DNA from: Ruegeria marina
Lineage (GTDB): Bacteria > Pseudomonadota > Alphaproteobacteria > Rhodobacterales > Rhodobacteraceae
DNA: 64,000 nucleotides
Reading direction: 5' to 3'
NCBI RefSeq assembly: GCF_900101475.1
Contig: NZ_FMZV01000002.1
Coordinates: 62,001-126,000 of the forward strand
Shown: positions 26,950 through 36,381 of the stretch, piece by piece
How positions within the stretch are numbered: position 1 is the stretch's first letter
How the letters are laid out: every line of letters begins with the position of its first letter
Program-made: the position numbers and the translations under genes
Notes under the pieces: model-generated
What the model saw: the letters and a program-made list of their open reading frames with translations, nothing else
Database searches by the model: none
Told to the model about the DNA's origin: nothing

Positions 26950-27847
26950 TGCGTCTTCCTCTTGTCAGATCGGGGGTTGGCGGGGTTTTCCCCACCGATT
27001 TCTTGTTAAGATCCTCGACCAGCCAGGCCAGGCCATCGGCCCCGGCGGCCAGCCACATCAGGTCGTCGGCATAGGCTTCGCGCAGGGCGGCGACCTGGTC
27101 GGGGGCAAACGGGGTCCAGCGCCCGTCACCCTCGGGCAGCCGGGCAGCCAGTTGCGGCGGCAGGATCTGGCGCAGCGCGGGCAGGCGCGGGACGGCGTTC
27201 AGGTGTTCGCGGCTGTGTTCGCGCGGCGCCGGGCGGCCGGTGACGGCAGCAAGCTGTGCCTCGGGGCGACCGGCGAAGATCTCGAACGGCAGCACCCAGA
27301 TGCGTACTCCCGGGAGGGCGCAGGCGACATCGGTGATCACGTCGCGCCAGCCGCGCGGATTGCGCGCGATCCGGTCCAGCGCCACCCGCGACGGCAGGCC
27401 GAAACCGCGCGCCAGCCCGTAGCCCAGCGCCGAGGCCCACCACAGATCCTGCGAGCGGATGTTGAGCAGCACGTCGGTGACTTGCCCGTCAAAGGCCTGG
27501 CCGTAACGCGCCAGCCGCTCCCCCGCCGAGGGGTAAAGCGCGGCCTGGCGCAGGTTCTCGCGCGTGGAGCCCAGCATGTTCTCTTCGCTGACGACCAGTC
27601 GCCGGGTGCCCGAGAGCGCGCTGCGCGTCAGGTTCAGGCGCACCCGGCCCACGGCGCGGCGGCGCGGGTCGCGGCCGGTGGCTATGGATGGTCCGGGCAG
27701 GATGCCGCGAAACAGGCCGGTGCGCGTGCGGTGCGGCCCCCAGAAGCCGGTGCCGTCGCGGGCCAGACGCTCGGCGTTCTGGCGCATGTAGTGCTGAAAG
27801 GTGGTGGTCGCGCAGCGGTGCGCGCCGAGGTGCAGGATGACGTCCAT
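26915..27847 (-). CDS. Sulfotransferase-like protein
   Basis: A 310-residue cytoplasmic protein. The opening [21 protein letters not shown] resembles the PAPS 5'-phosphosulfate-binding loop of sulfotransferases (G-x-x-R-x-x-T-T-x-F). A 3'-phosphate-binding serine may lie in [16 protein letters not shown], and [17 protein letters not shown] follows the family R-x-P-x-x-x-x-S-x region loosely. A longer form starting at 27910 is possible, with AGGGG before that ATG. The acceptor is unknown. It overlaps scpA by 35 bases, which is odd for an enzyme unrelated to propionate. Confidence 0.65.
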   Translation of the reverse strand: MDVILHLGAHRCATTTFQHYMRQNAERLARDGTGFWGPHRTRTGLFRGILPGPSIATGRDPRRRAVGRVRLNLTRSALSGTRRLVVSEENMLGSTRENLRQAALYPSAGERLARYGQAFDGQVTDVLLNIRSQDLWWASALGYGLARGFGLPSRVALDRIARNPRGWRDVITDVACALPGVRIWVLPFEIFAGRPEAQLAAVTGRPAPREHSREHLNAVPRLPALRQILPPQLAARLPEGDGRWTPFAPDQVAALREAYADDLMWLAAGADGLAWLVEDLNKKSVGKTPPTPDLTRGRRNDQDRRMAGAG

Positions 27848-28018
27848 GGCTTCGCCTTTCTGGCCGGCCACGCGGGCCGGTCGCGGGTTGGGGAACGCGA
27901 TGACTGTCATGCCGGACCCCTGACGAAGCGATTAACATTAAACTTTTTGTCGCCTGTCCGCATCTGGACGGTCGCAATCGGCCCGCCCGCGTTTATATTG
28001 AACGGGACAGGAGACCGC

Positions 28019-28465
28019 ATGAAACGACTATTCGCCCTTGTTTTCCTTGTTTTTCTTCCGGTGTCGGGCTGGGCCGCAGATGCCGCGCAACCTGCCGAGC
28101 ATGACCTCATCCGGCCTGCCGGTGACAGCGATTTGAACGAATTTTTATGGATAAAGCGGCCTATCGTCGTCTTTGCCGACACCGACGCGGATCCGCGGTT
28201 CCACCAGCAGATAGAAATGCTGCGCGAAGGGCTGGCGATGCTGGAGGAGCGCGATGTCGTGGTGCTGACCGATACCGACCCGGCGGCGCGGACGCCTTTA
28301 CGGCAACAGCTGCGCCCGCGCGGTTTTGCGCTGGTGGTGATCGACAAGGATGGCGGCGTGAAGCTGCGCAAGCCCACGCCCTGGAGCGTGCGCGAGCTGA
28401 CCCGAACCATCGACAAGATGCCGACCCGTGAACAGGAGGTGCGCGAACGGCGCGGGCTCGACTGA
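28019..28465 (+). CDS. DUF4174 domain exported protein
   Basis: A 148-residue protein with signal peptide KRLFALVFLVFLPVSGWAA and a single domain that I match to DUF4174: LNEFLWIKRPIVVFADTDADPRFHQQIEML (in parts), ERDVVVLTDTDP and LRPRGFALVVIDKDGGVKLRKPTPWSVRELTRTIDKMP (in parts). The fold resembles thioredoxin-like domains but has no CxxC, so it is unlikely to be a redox protein. It stands alone on the plus strand inside the minus-strand propionate locus. Confidence 0.78.
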   Translation: MKRLFALVFLVFLPVSGWAADAAQPAEHDLIRPAGDSDLNEFLWIKRPIVVFADTDADPRFHQQIEMLREGLAMLEERDVVVLTDTDPAARTPLRQQLRPRGFALVVIDKDGGVKLRKPTPWSVRELTRTIDKMPTREQEVRERRGLD

Positions 28466-28560
28466 GCCACGCCCGCCCGCAGGCCTCTTGCCAACATGGT
28501 CGCGCTGCCGGTTGTCAAGGATCGCTCCTGTTCTGAGTGTGAGGGACCGGGGATGACCGG

Positions 28561-30606
28561 TCACTCGAACTCCATGATCACGTCATCCACGGCAAGGCTG
28601 TCGCCGGGGCCCGCATTGAGCTTGGCCACGATGCCCTTCCTCTCGGCGCGCAGGATGTTTTCCATCTTCATCGCCTCGACGGTGCAGAGCGCCTGCCCCT
28701 CCTGCACCTCCTGGCCCACTTCGACATCGACCTTCACGATCAGGCCGGGCATCGGGCAGAGCAGCAGTTTGGAAGTATCGGGCGGCAGTTTCTCGGGCAT
28801 CAGCTTCGACAGTTCCGCCTGGCGCGGGGTGCGTACATGCACCTTGAGGTCAGCGCCGCGCGTACGGATGCGGAAACCGCCCGGGATCTTGCCGGCCTTG
28901 AGCACCAGGGGCGCCCCATCGACGCTGAGCTTGGCAAGCTGGTCGCCCGGGGTCCAGTCGCTGGTGACCCGCATCGCGCCGCCCCCCTGGAAGGTGACGG
29001 TGGAGCCATCGTGGTCGGCGTCGATATGCACGGGGAAATCGGCGCCTTGCAGGCTGACGACCCATTCGGTGCCGACGCGGCGCTCGTGGTTGTCCATCCG
29101 GCCCGAAACGCGGGTGCGCCGGATCTCGGCCACCCGGTGCATCGCGGCGGCGGCTGCGGCCACCCGGCGCAGCTCGGTTTCGCCCAGGGCGACCCCTTCG
29201 AAGCCTTCGGGATATTCCTCGGCGATGAAGGCGGTGGTCATGTCGCCCGAGATGAATTTCGGGTGATCCATCACCGCGCTGAGGAAGGGCAGGTTGTGGC
29301 CGATGCCTTCGACCTCGAAACTGTCGAGCGCAATTCGCATCGCCTCGATCGCGGCGGCACGGGTCGGGCCCCAGGTGCAGAGCTTGGCGATCATCGGGTC
29401 GTAGTACATGCTGATCTCGCCGCCCTCGTAGACGCCGGTATCGTTGCGCACGGCCGTCTCGCCCTGAGGCGCCTCACCCTGCCATTTGCCGTTCACCAGC
29501 ATCGGACCCGCAGCGGTTTCCGCTGGCGGGCGATAACGGGTCAGGCGGCCGATCGACGGCAGGAAGCCGCGATAGGGGTCTTCTGCGTAAAGCCGGTTCT
29601 CGATGGCCCAACCGGTCAGTTTCACGTCATCCTGAGTGATGCTGAGCGGTTCGCCTGCGGCCACGCGGATCATCTGTTCCACCAGGTCGACGCCGGTGAT
29701 CAACTCGGTTACCGGGTGTTCCACCTGAAGGCGGGTGTTCATTTCGAGGAAGTAGAAGTTCTTCTCTCCATCGACGATGAATTCCACGGTGCCCGCGCTG
29801 GCATAACCCACGGCCTTGGCAAGCGCCACGGCCTGTTCGCCCATGGCGCGGCGGGTGGCCTCGTCGAGGAAGGGGCTGGGCGCCTCTTCGACGACCTTCT
29901 GGTTGCGGCGCTGGATCGAACATTCGCGCTCGCCGAGGTAGATGCCGTTGCCGTGCGTATCGCAGAGCACCTGGATCTCGATATGGCGCGGTTGCGTCAC
30001 GAATTTCTCGATGAAGATGCGGTCGTCGCCAAACGAGTTCGCCGCCTCGTTCTTGGAGCTCTGGAAGCCTTCGCGCGCTTCCTGGTCGTTCCAGGCGATC
30101 CGCATGCCCTTGCCGCCGCCCCCGGCGCTGGCCTTGATCATCACCGGATAGCCGATCTCGTTCGAGATCTTCACCGCCTCGTCCGCATCCGCGATCAGGC
30201 CCATGTAGCCGGGAACGGTGGACACGCCTGCTTCTTGGGCGATCTTCTTCGAGGTGATCTTGTCGCCCATCGCCTCGATCGCGCCCTTGGGGGGGCCAAC
30301 GAAGATCACGCCGGCGGCATCCAGCGCCTCGGCGAATTTCGCGTTCTCGGACAGGAAGCCATAGCCGGGATGAACCGCCTGTGCGCCGGTCGCCTTGATG
30401 GCGGCCATGACCTTGTCGATGACGATATAGGACTGGTTGGCGGGCGGCGGGCCGATATGAACCGCCTCGTCGGCCATCTGCACATGCAGCGCCTGCTTGT
30501 CGGCATCCGAATAGATGGCGACGGTCGAAATGCCCATCTTGCGCGCCGTCTTGATGACCCGGCAGGCAATCTCGCCCCGGTTGGCGATCAGGATCTTGTT
30601 GAACAT
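28561..30606 (-). CDS. pccA: Propionyl-CoA carboxylase alpha subunit
   Basis: A 681-residue biotin-dependent carboxylase subunit. Starting at MFNKILIANRGEIACRV it has a biotin carboxylase domain (ATP loop KASAGGGGKGMRIA, catalytic FLEMNTRLQVEHPVTE), a BT linker domain, and a C-terminal biotinyl domain with the biotinylated Lys647 in VEAMKMEN. It carboxylates propionyl-CoA with PccB to give methylmalonyl-CoA. The length near 680 and pairing with pccB and scpA in the same locus favour propionyl- over acetyl- or methylcrotonyl-CoA. The upstream hairpin at 30642-30677 separates it from the lipoprotein gene. Confidence 0.94.
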   Translation of the reverse strand: MFNKILIANRGEIACRVIKTARKMGISTVAIYSDADKQALHVQMADEAVHIGPPPANQSYIVIDKVMAAIKATGAQAVHPGYGFLSENAKFAEALDAAGVIFVGPPKGAIEAMGDKITSKKIAQEAGVSTVPGYMGLIADADEAVKISNEIGYPVMIKASAGGGGKGMRIAWNDQEAREGFQSSKNEAANSFGDDRIFIEKFVTQPRHIEIQVLCDTHGNGIYLGERECSIQRRNQKVVEEAPSPFLDEATRRAMGEQAVALAKAVGYASAGTVEFIVDGEKNFYFLEMNTRLQVEHPVTELITGVDLVEQMIRVAAGEPLSITQDDVKLTGWAIENRLYAEDPYRGFLPSIGRLTRYRPPAETAAGPMLVNGKWQGEAPQGETAVRNDTGVYEGGEISMYYDPMIAKLCTWGPTRAAAIEAMRIALDSFEVEGIGHNLPFLSAVMDHPKFISGDMTTAFIAEEYPEGFEGVALGETELRRVAAAAAAMHRVAEIRRTRVSGRMDNHERRVGTEWVVSLQGADFPVHIDADHDGSTVTFQGGGAMRVTSDWTPGDQLAKLSVDGAPLVLKAGKIPGGFRIRTRGADLKVHVRTPRQAELSKLMPEKLPPDTSKLLLCPMPGLIVKVDVEVGQEVQEGQALCTVEAMKMENILRAERKGIVAKLNAGPGDSLAVDDVIMEFE

Positions 30607-30641
30607 GCGATGTCCTCTGTCTTGGAAAGGTCGGAACGCAA

Positions 30642-30677
30642 AACGCCGCTCCGGACCATCTGGTCCGAAACGGCGTT
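30642..30677 (-). terminator. Strong two-tier hairpin 35 bases before pccA
   Basis: Outer arms AACGCCG/CGGCGTT (30642-30648, 30671-30677) enclose an inner stem CGGACCA/TGGTCCG (30652-30658, 30661-30667). On the minus strand the structure runs into TTTTG, so it can be an intrinsic terminator for the small lipoprotein gene. As it lies in any pccA leader it could also act as an attenuator or mRNA-stabilising element. Confidence 0.6.
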
Positions 30678-30726
30678 CCACGCGAATACGGCCGGGCCGG
30701 AGGCGGCCCGGATGATGTTTACGGCA

Positions 30727-30930
30727 TCAGTTGCAGGTTTTTTCCACCTTGCAATAGAGAAGGTTGCCCGCCGCGCCGGCAGCGGCGCCGACCACAGGGT
30801 CGCCATCGACGACAAGCGAGGTAAGCAACCCCGCGCTGCCACCGTAAAGCGCCTGTTCGGTCGGCGTGTCGCCACAGGCGGCAAGGCCTGCGCACAGCGC
30901 CAGGCCGACGATGAGTTTCGATTTCTGCAT
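30727..30930 (-). CDS. Small lipoprotein, conserved type
   Basis: A 67-residue protein with a lipoprotein signal (KSKLIVGLALCAGLAACG, lipidated Cys19) followed by DTPTEQALYGGSAGLLTSLVVDG and a glycine/alanine-rich GAAAGAAGNLLYC, ending in a second and third cysteine (YCKVEKTC). The glycine-zipper-like segment suggests membrane association. AAGGAAGA lies just upstream of the ATG. Similar short lipoproteins are frequent in Rhodobacterales between pccB and pccA. Function unknown. Confidence 0.75.
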   Translation of the reverse strand: MQKSKLIVGLALCAGLAACGDTPTEQALYGGSAGLLTSLVVDGDPVVGAAAGAAGNLLYCKVEKTCN

Positions 30931-31297
30931 TCTGCTCTTCCTTCGGTTCTATCCGAGTTTCGGAGCTGATCCTGAACCGGAGCGCCACCATCGCGCAAGC
31001 CATTCCGGAACACGGTAAAGATCTGCGCGACTTGCCGCCCAGATTCGGGGATTTCCGCCGATACCCGGCCCGACGATGTCGGGAAAAGGGCGAGCGGAGC
31101 GACACTTGGGGGATCGGACCGCCCGCTTAGGGAAGGGGTACGGAATTTTAGGCGCGTGACCGGCGCAGGCAGTTCCATGCCGACCACACCCCCAACGCTG
31201 ACGCAAACGCGGCGCACGGCCAAGCCCCGTTTGGGGGCCCGCAAAATTTGGGCTGCATTTTGCCGAAAACCGTTGGGCCCTTGCGGTTTCATGCCGA
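30931..31297. other. Intergenic region of 367 bases
   Basis: It should contain the promoter of the small lipoprotein gene. A weak dyad AAACCG/CGGTTT (31267-31272, 31284-31289) lies just past the stop of the preceding minus-strand gene and may terminate it. I see no gene with family features or RNA element in the rest. Confidence 0.4.
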
Positions 31298-31648
31298 TCA
31301 GTCCTCTTCGAACACGGCCGGAAACGAGGCACGCGCCACCTCGACGGAAATGACCAGAAGCGCCTCGTAGCTGGTCGGATCAAACGGCTCTTCCGCTGCC
31401 ACAACCTCGCGACCGAACAGCCAGCTGAGCCGGCCGGCGTCGAGATTGCCGCGTTCGAAGGGTTGGTCGCCGAAATGGTCCCAGAGCGCCCGCATGAACA
31501 ACTCGTCGGCGCGCCGGTCCACCGCCTTGCGGTCACGATAGCGTTCCCGCCGGATCAGCGGCGTCACGCCCTTGGGGTTGGCGCGGCGAATCGTGAACTG
31601 GAAATCCGAGCCGGGCATGCGGCTGGGGAAACCGCGGTGTTTCAGCAT
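31298..31648 (-). CDS. Conserved hypothetical protein
   Basis: A 116-residue cytoplasmic protein rich in Arg and acidic residues. It begins LKHRGFPSRMPGSDFQFTIRRANPKGVTPLIRRERYRDRKAVDRR (in parts). No motif of known function is visible. AGGAGGG stands seven bases before the ATG, which strongly supports translation. It belongs to the group of small minus-strand genes between pccB and pccA. Confidence 0.6.
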   Translation of the reverse strand: MLKHRGFPSRMPGSDFQFTIRRANPKGVTPLIRRERYRDRKAVDRRADELFMRALWDHFGDQPFERGNLDAGRLSWLFGREVVAAEEPFDPTSYEALLVISVEVARASFPAVFEED

Positions 31649-31717
31649 GGCGCGCCCTCCTGGCCGGAGCGAGCCACGGGGTGCGGAACCGGCCCGAAAG
31701 CCGATCCCGCGAAAAGC

Positions 31718-31855
31718 TTACTTGTACTTGCCGGTGAACGTCGGCTCGGTCGAGATGGGCTCGATGATGACGAACTCTTCTTGTGGCGAGTTGTCACAAG
31801 CAGCCACGGCGCCGACAAAGGCGACCATGGCCACGAACTTGATGCACTTGGACAT
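31718..31855 (-). CDS. Very small lipoprotein (45 residues)
   Basis: A frame too short for usual gene calling: MSKCIKFVAMVAFVGAVAAC gives a lipoprotein signal with lipidated Cys20. The mature peptide is DNSPQEEFVIIEPISTEPTF plus GKYK. GGAGA lies seven bases upstream of the ATG at 31855. The mature part ends in a short beta-like stretch and resembles the small outer-membrane lipoproteins seen near this locus in Roseobacter genomes. Function unknown. Confidence 0.6.
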   Translation of the reverse strand: MSKCIKFVAMVAFVGAVAACDNSPQEEFVIIEPISTEPTFTGKYK

Positions 31856-32069
31856 CTGTTTCTCCTACTGACATTAATGAAACCTGCAGAAGCTGCTGCT
31901 TCTGACTGCCTCACCCTTTCGGGGTCGGTTGCTCGTTGGCAACCGTGCCAGAGGATAGGGGAAATCGGGCCGGAAATACATCCGGGATAGGGCAAGTTCA
32001 TGGCCTGTGACTCCAAAGTCGCAAAACTCCGCTCGTACGAAGATTGACCCGCAACATGTTGTAGCATCG

Positions 32070-32552
32070 TCAAAACTCCTCCCAGATACAGCGAGAGTCC
32101 TGGAGGCGGTAGGCCTCGAAATATTGTGTGGCGCCGGGTTGCGCTGTGCCGAAGTCGACCGGGCGGTCCGACATCGAGATCACCACGCGCGCGGGAGTGA
32201 TCCCGCGGGTTTCCACGTATGGGACAGCGAGAATCTCGCACAGGTGCGCCATGTCGATGGCCGCCACATCATAGCCGATCTGGCCGGCCTGGCCGCCGAT
32301 CTTAGGGGCAAGGAAGCGGAACCGCACCCAAAGCTCGCCCGGATTGTCGTCGAGCAGGACATCAGCCAGTTCCACCGGCTGGCCCGAAGGTACGGGCAAG
32401 AGCGCCTGAGCTCGCGCCGGAACCGCAAGAAATGCCAGACACGCCATGACACAAACGCAACCCCGGCCCCACGCAAAGCGGGCTCCTCCGGCCGGGGCTG
32501 CTGGCGCGACGCGTGCGGCGTGCGCTGTTCCGTGTCGAGTGGCGCGGATCAT
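32070..32552 (-). CDS. Exported hypothetical protein (DUF6497-like)
   Basis: A 160-residue protein whose long, Arg/Ala-rich N-terminus leads into a signal-like helix (VMACLAFLAVPARAQA, about residues 35-50). The mature domain starts LLPVPSGQPVELADVLLDDNPGELWVRFRFLAP (in parts) and ends YRLQDSRCIWEEF, which fits my recollection of DUF6497. A later start cannot be excluded. It overlaps the cupin gene stop (ATGA), so pccB, GFA, cupin and this gene form one run. Confidence 0.6.
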   Translation of the reverse strand: MIRATRHGTAHAARVAPAAPAGGARFAWGRGCVCVMACLAFLAVPARAQALLPVPSGQPVELADVLLDDNPGELWVRFRFLAPKIGGQAGQIGYDVAAIDMAHLCEILAVPYVETRGITPARVVISMSDRPVDFGTAQPGATQYFEAYRLQDSRCIWEEF

Positions 32553-32947
32553 GGGGCTGATTCGTCCTTTGTGTCAAACTCTGTGGGAGAGATGATCTCG
32601 ATCAGTTCCATGTCGTCGGAATGCCGGACCTCGCGATGCCTGATCCCCGGCGGTTGCAGCACGCAGGAGCCGGCGCGCAACATGTGCTCGCCCTGCCCTT
32701 CGTATTCGAAGACCACCCAGCCTTGCGTGACATAGACCATCTGGAAATCCAGATCGTGGCTGTGCCAGGCGCCGGGGCTTTCCATGCCCGGCACCGCGCG
32801 GATCACATGGGCGCCGAACCTGCCCTTGGTCGCGTCCTTGATGCCCAGGTCGCGGTATTCGAAAAAGGCGCGCAACCCCTGTCCGACGAAGGGGGAATTG
32901 TCGGCGTGGCTGACGGTGAAGGCCTGGTTTTTCCAAAGCTGGGTCAT
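32549..32947 (-). CDS. Cupin domain protein
   Basis: A 132-residue single-domain cupin. Cupin motif 1 is seen in SPGAWHSHDLDFQMVYVTQGWVVFEYEGQ (in parts), with two of the metal histidines but Gln where Glu is common. Motif 2 is RAGSCVLQPPGIRHREVRH with the last His. It could bind a metal or small ligand; function unknown. Start and stop overlap the genes on both sides by four bases. Confidence 0.8.
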   Translation of the reverse strand: MTQLWKNQAFTVSHADNSPFVGQGLRAFFEYRDLGIKDATKGRFGAHVIRAVPGMESPGAWHSHDLDFQMVYVTQGWVVFEYEGQGEHMLRAGSCVLQPPGIRHREVRHSDDMELIEIISPTEFDTKDESAP

Positions 32948-33432
32948 GGACTTACCAGATGATGATGGTCATAAACCGCAGGGGATTGCGGCCGACCTTC
33001 GGTATCGGTTGCGTGCTGCAGATAGACCGGGAAGCCGGCCTGCACGAGCGTTCCCTTCTGCGCGCATTCGGTGAAGATGTACTTGGCATTACCGGGTGTC
33101 CTGTCGAACCAGTCCGGGTCATCCAGAGTGCCTGTCATGACACCCACGAAATCCGGGAACCGCTCCAGTTCCAGGAACACGGTGGTCGAGCAGGTAGGGC
33201 AGGAATTCAGGTGGATTTTCTTGCCGCTGCCTTCGGACACATGGGTGTAGATGACGGGCGAACCCTGCACCAGCCGGAAGGCGCTGCCGGTGAAACCGGC
33301 AAGCGCGTTCATCGGCGTACCGGTCATCTTCTGGCAGAAGCGACAGGTGCACCATGTCAGACGCAGGGGCGGCGTGCTCAGCTCGTAGCGAAGCGCGCCG
33401 CACAGGCATCCACCGGCGTGGGGTTCGTCCAT
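32944..33432 (-). CDS. GFA (glutathione-dependent formaldehyde-activating-like) family protein
   Basis: A 162-residue Mss4-like zinc protein. The Zn ligands are in GGCLCGALRYE (C9, C11), CTCRFC (C28, C30, C33) and CPTC (C78, C81), the standard Gfa arrangement. The founding enzyme links glutathione and formaldehyde, but most family members have no known substrate. The start at 33432 is 10 bases after the pccB stop. It overlaps the cupin gene downstream. Confidence 0.85.
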   Translation of the reverse strand: MDEPHAGGCLCGALRYELSTPPLRLTWCTCRFCQKMTGTPMNALAGFTGSAFRLVQGSPVIYTHVSEGSGKKIHLNSCPTCSTTVFLELERFPDFVGVMTGTLDDPDWFDRTPGNAKYIFTECAQKGTLVQAGFPVYLQHATDTEGRPQSPAVYDHHHLVSP

Positions 33433-33442
33433 CACGGACCTC

Positions 33443-34975
33443 CTAGAGCGGAATGTTGTCGTGCTTCTTCCACGGCATCTGCGACTTCTTGTTGCGCAGG
33501 GAGGCAAAGGCCCGCGCCACGCGCTTGCGGGTCGACCGCGGCTGGATCACCTCGTCAATGAAACCGCGTTCGGCCGCCACGAAGGGGTTGGCAAAGCGGT
33601 CCTCGTAGTCCTTGGTGTGGGCCGCGATCTTCTCCGGGTCGTTCAGGTCGGCGCGATGGATGATCTCGGTCGCGCCCTTGGCGCCCATCACCGCCACCTC
33701 GGACGTCGGCCAGGCGTAGTTGATGTCGCCCTGCAGGTGCTTGGAACTCATCACCACGTAAGCGCCGCCATAGGCCTTGCGGGTGATGACCGTCACCTTT
33801 GGCACCGTCGCCTCGCCATAGGCGAAGAGCAGCTTGGCCCCGTGCTTGATGACGCCGCGATATTCCTGGCCCGTTCCGGGCAGGAAGCCCGGCACGTCCA
33901 CGAAGGTCAGCAGCGGAATCTCGAACGCGTCGCAGAAGCGCACGAAACGCGCCGCCTTGCGGGAACTGTCGATGTCGAGGCAGCCCGCCAGAACCAGCGG
34001 CTGGTTCGCCACCACGCCCACGGTCTGGCCTTCGAGCCGGATGAAACCGGTGATGATGTTCTTGGCGAAATCTTCCTGGATCTCGTAAAAGTCGCCCTCG
34101 TCCGCGACCTTCAGGATCAGTTCCTTCATGTCATAAGGCGTGTTGGGGTTTTCCGGCACCAGCGTGTCGAGGCTGGCCTCGATCCGGCCCGGCTCGTCGA
34201 AGAACGGCCGCACGGGGGGCTTTTCGCGGTTGTTAAGCGGCAGGAAATCGACCAGGCGGCGCACTTCGGCCAGCGCCTCGACGTCGTTTTCAAAGGCCCC
34301 GTCGGCGACGCTGGACTTGCGTGTATGGGTCGAGGCACCGCCCAGTTCTTCTGCTGTCACCTGTTCGTTGGTCACAGTCTTCACCACGTCCGGGCCGGTC
34401 ACGAACATGTAGGAGCTGTCCTTGACCATGAAGATGAAGTCGGTCATCGCGGGCGAGTAGACCGCGCCGCCCGCGCAGGGGCCCATGATCAGCGAAATCT
34501 GCGGCACCACGCCCGAGGCCATGATGTTGCGCTGGAACACCTCGCCATAGCCCGCAAGGCTGTCGACGCCTTCCTGGATCCGCGCGCCGCCCGAGTCGTT
34601 GATGCCGATCACCGGGGCGCCGTTCTGCATCGCCATGTCCATGATCTTGCAGATCTTCATCGCGTGGGTGGCAGAAACCGACCCGCCCAGGACGGTGAAG
34701 TCCTGACTGAAGACATAGACCATGCGGCCATTGATCGTGCCCCAGCCCGTCACGACGCCATCGCCGTAGGGGCGGTTCTTCTCCATGCCGAAATCGATGC
34801 AGCGATGCGCGACAAACATGTCGAACTCCTCGAAGGAGCCTTCGTCCAGCAACAACTCGATCCGCTCGCGGGCCGTCAGCTTGCCGCGCCCATGCTGGGC
34901 GTCGATCCGCGTTTGCCCGCCTCCCAGCCGCGCGGCCTCGCGGCGGGTTTCCAGCTCGGAAAGGATGTCTTTCAT
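33443..34975 (-). CDS. pccB: Propionyl-CoA carboxylase beta subunit
   Basis: A 510-residue carboxyltransferase subunit. It opens [20 protein letters not shown], with [23 protein letters not shown] typical of PccB. The oxyanion-hole segments [19 protein letters not shown] and, in the second half, [29 protein letters not shown] (in parts) and [17 protein letters not shown] are intact. It transfers CO2 from biotin on PccA to propionyl-CoA. PccR-like boxes lie 70-115 bases upstream. The three small genes downstream probably share its transcript. Confidence 0.95.
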   Translation of the reverse strand: MKDILSELETRREAARLGGGQTRIDAQHGRGKLTARERIELLLDEGSFEEFDMFVAHRCIDFGMEKNRPYGDGVVTGWGTINGRMVYVFSQDFTVLGGSVSATHAMKICKIMDMAMQNGAPVIGINDSGGARIQEGVDSLAGYGEVFQRNIMASGVVPQISLIMGPCAGGAVYSPAMTDFIFMVKDSSYMFVTGPDVVKTVTNEQVTAEELGGASTHTRKSSVADGAFENDVEALAEVRRLVDFLPLNNREKPPVRPFFDEPGRIEASLDTLVPENPNTPYDMKELILKVADEGDFYEIQEDFAKNIITGFIRLEGQTVGVVANQPLVLAGCLDIDSSRKAARFVRFCDAFEIPLLTFVDVPGFLPGTGQEYRGVIKHGAKLLFAYGEATVPKVTVITRKAYGGAYVVMSSKHLQGDINYAWPTSEVAVMGAKGATEIIHRADLNDPEKIAAHTKDYEDRFANPFVAAERGFIDEVIQPRSTRKRVARAFASLRNKKSQMPWKKHDNIPL

Positions 34976-35043
34976 TGCGATTGTCCCTTGTGAAATTTGG
35001 CCGGACCATAGAGTGATCACCGGTGGAACCAAAGCGATATTCG

Positions 35044-35088
35044 GCAAATTTGCATATTATTGGCAAGCTCGTTTCAGCTAAATGCAAA
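35044..35088 (-). promoter_or_regulatory. Predicted PccR (ScfR-type) binding region upstream of pccB
   Basis: An AT-rich segment unusual for this DNA holds GCAAATTTGC (35044-35053), TTTGCATA (35049-35056) and AATGCAAA (35081-35088). These resemble the TTTGCAAA half-sites reported for PccR of Rhodobacter sphaeroides. It lies 69-113 bases before pccB. The exact spacing differs from the reported N4 arrangement, so contact sites are uncertain. Confidence 0.55.
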
Positions 35089-35158
35089 ATTGCTAATTAA
35101 CATCTTAGTCCCAGCCCTCGGCATGGACACGGACCGGGGGCCGCCGTACATGTGAACC

Positions 35159-36364
35159 ATGCAGTTCACTTCGCCCCCACCACAACGGACGCCCCCCAAA
35201 CTGGTGACGCTGATCCTGTTGTCGGGCCTGTCGGCGCTGGGCATGAACATCTTTCTGCCCAGCCTTCCGAACATGACCGCATATTTCCAGACCGACTACC
35301 GGTTGATGCAGCTTTCGGTGGCGCTCTTTCTGGCAGTGAACGCGGCGATGCAGATCGTGATCGGCCCGATGGCAGACAAGGCCGGCCGGCGCCCTGTCAT
35401 CCTGTGGGGGCTGGTACTTTTCATGGCCGCGACGCTTGGCTGCATCGTGGCGCCCACGGCCGAGGTCTTCCTGTTCTTCCGCATGTGCCAGGCGGTGGTC
35501 GCGGTCGGCATCGTGCTGAGCCGCGCCGCCGTGCGCGACATGTACGAACAGGACCAGGCCGCCTCGATGCTGGGCTGGGTAACGATGGGCATGGCGGTCG
35601 TGCCGATGATCGGGCCGATGATCGGCGGCCAACTGGATCAGATCTTTGGCTGGCAGGCGAATTTCTGGCTGCTTTTTGCGCTCGGCGGGCTGGCGCTGGC
35701 ACTTACCTATGTCGATTTCGGAGAGACGGCGCTGAAAAGCGGCAAGACCCTGGTGCAGCAATTCCGCGAGTATCCCGAACTTCTGACCTCGCCCCGGTTC
35801 TGGGGCTATTCGCTTGCCAGCGGGTTCTCGTCGGGGGCGTTCTTCGCCTATCTGGGCGGAGCGCCTTTCGTCAGCACCGAGGTATTCGGGATGGAACCGG
35901 GCCGCATGGGCCTGTTCTTTGGCGCCCCGGCGGTGGGGTACTTCACCGGAAACTTCCTGAGCGGCGCTTTTTCGATCCGGGTCGGGGTCAACCGAATGAT
36001 CCTGCTGGGAAACCTGATGAACGCGCTGGGCATCGTGCTGTCGCTGACCGCGATGATCGCGGGCATGGGCAACGAATACACGTTCTTTGGGTTCATGACA
36101 CTTGTCGGTGTCGGTAACGGCATGTCAATTCCCAATGCCACAGCCGGCGCGTTGTCGGTGCGACCACATCTGGCCGGCAGCGCTTCGGGGCTGAACGGGG
36201 CGATCATGTTGGGCGGGGGCGCGGCGCTGAGCGCGCTCGCAGGGGCGCTGCTGACACCGGAAACCGGCGCGATGCCGCTCTTGTGGCTGATGCTGGCCAC
36301 GGCGGTTCTGGGCGTTCTGGCGATACTCGTGGTGATCCTGAGAGAGCGTCGATTGGGCCTGTGA
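35159..36364 (+). CDS. Bcr/CflA-type multidrug efflux MFS transporter
   Basis: A 401-residue, 12-helix major facilitator. Motif A is GPMADKAGRRPVILWG between helices 2 and 3. The opening LVTLILLSGLSALGMNIFLPSLPNMTAYF (in parts) and LSRAAVRDMYEQDQAASMLGWVTMGMAVVPMIGP (in parts) are characteristic of Bcr/CflA exporters. It is divergent from pccB and lies 63 bases upstream of pccR, with the same orientation. Substrate unknown. Confidence 0.9.
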   Translation: MQFTSPPPQRTPPKLVTLILLSGLSALGMNIFLPSLPNMTAYFQTDYRLMQLSVALFLAVNAAMQIVIGPMADKAGRRPVILWGLVLFMAATLGCIVAPTAEVFLFFRMCQAVVAVGIVLSRAAVRDMYEQDQAASMLGWVTMGMAVVPMIGPMIGGQLDQIFGWQANFWLLFALGGLALALTYVDFGETALKSGKTLVQQFREYPELLTSPRFWGYSLASGFSSGAFFAYLGGAPFVSTEVFGMEPGRMGLFFGAPAVGYFTGNFLSGAFSIRVGVNRMILLGNLMNALGIVLSLTAMIAGMGNEYTFFGFMTLVGVGNGMSIPNATAGALSVRPHLAGSASGLNGAIMLGGGAALSALAGALLTPETGAMPLLWLMLATAVLGVLAILVVILRERRLGL

Positions 36365-36381
36365 CCGCTTGCCCGGCACGA

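Noticed and set aside
24823-27009. A long plus-strand open frame antisense to scpA (about 728 codons)
   Set aside because: It mirrors the codon periodicity of the mutase in high-GC DNA, has no family motifs, and the minus-strand product is an unmistakable enzyme.
28837-30969. A long plus-strand open frame opposite pccA
   Set aside because: Same artefact: composition is His/Asp/Leu-rich with no domain, and the pccA product on the other strand is complete.
33461-34993. A long plus-strand open frame opposite pccB
   Set aside because: Antisense shadow; pccB carries all expected motifs.
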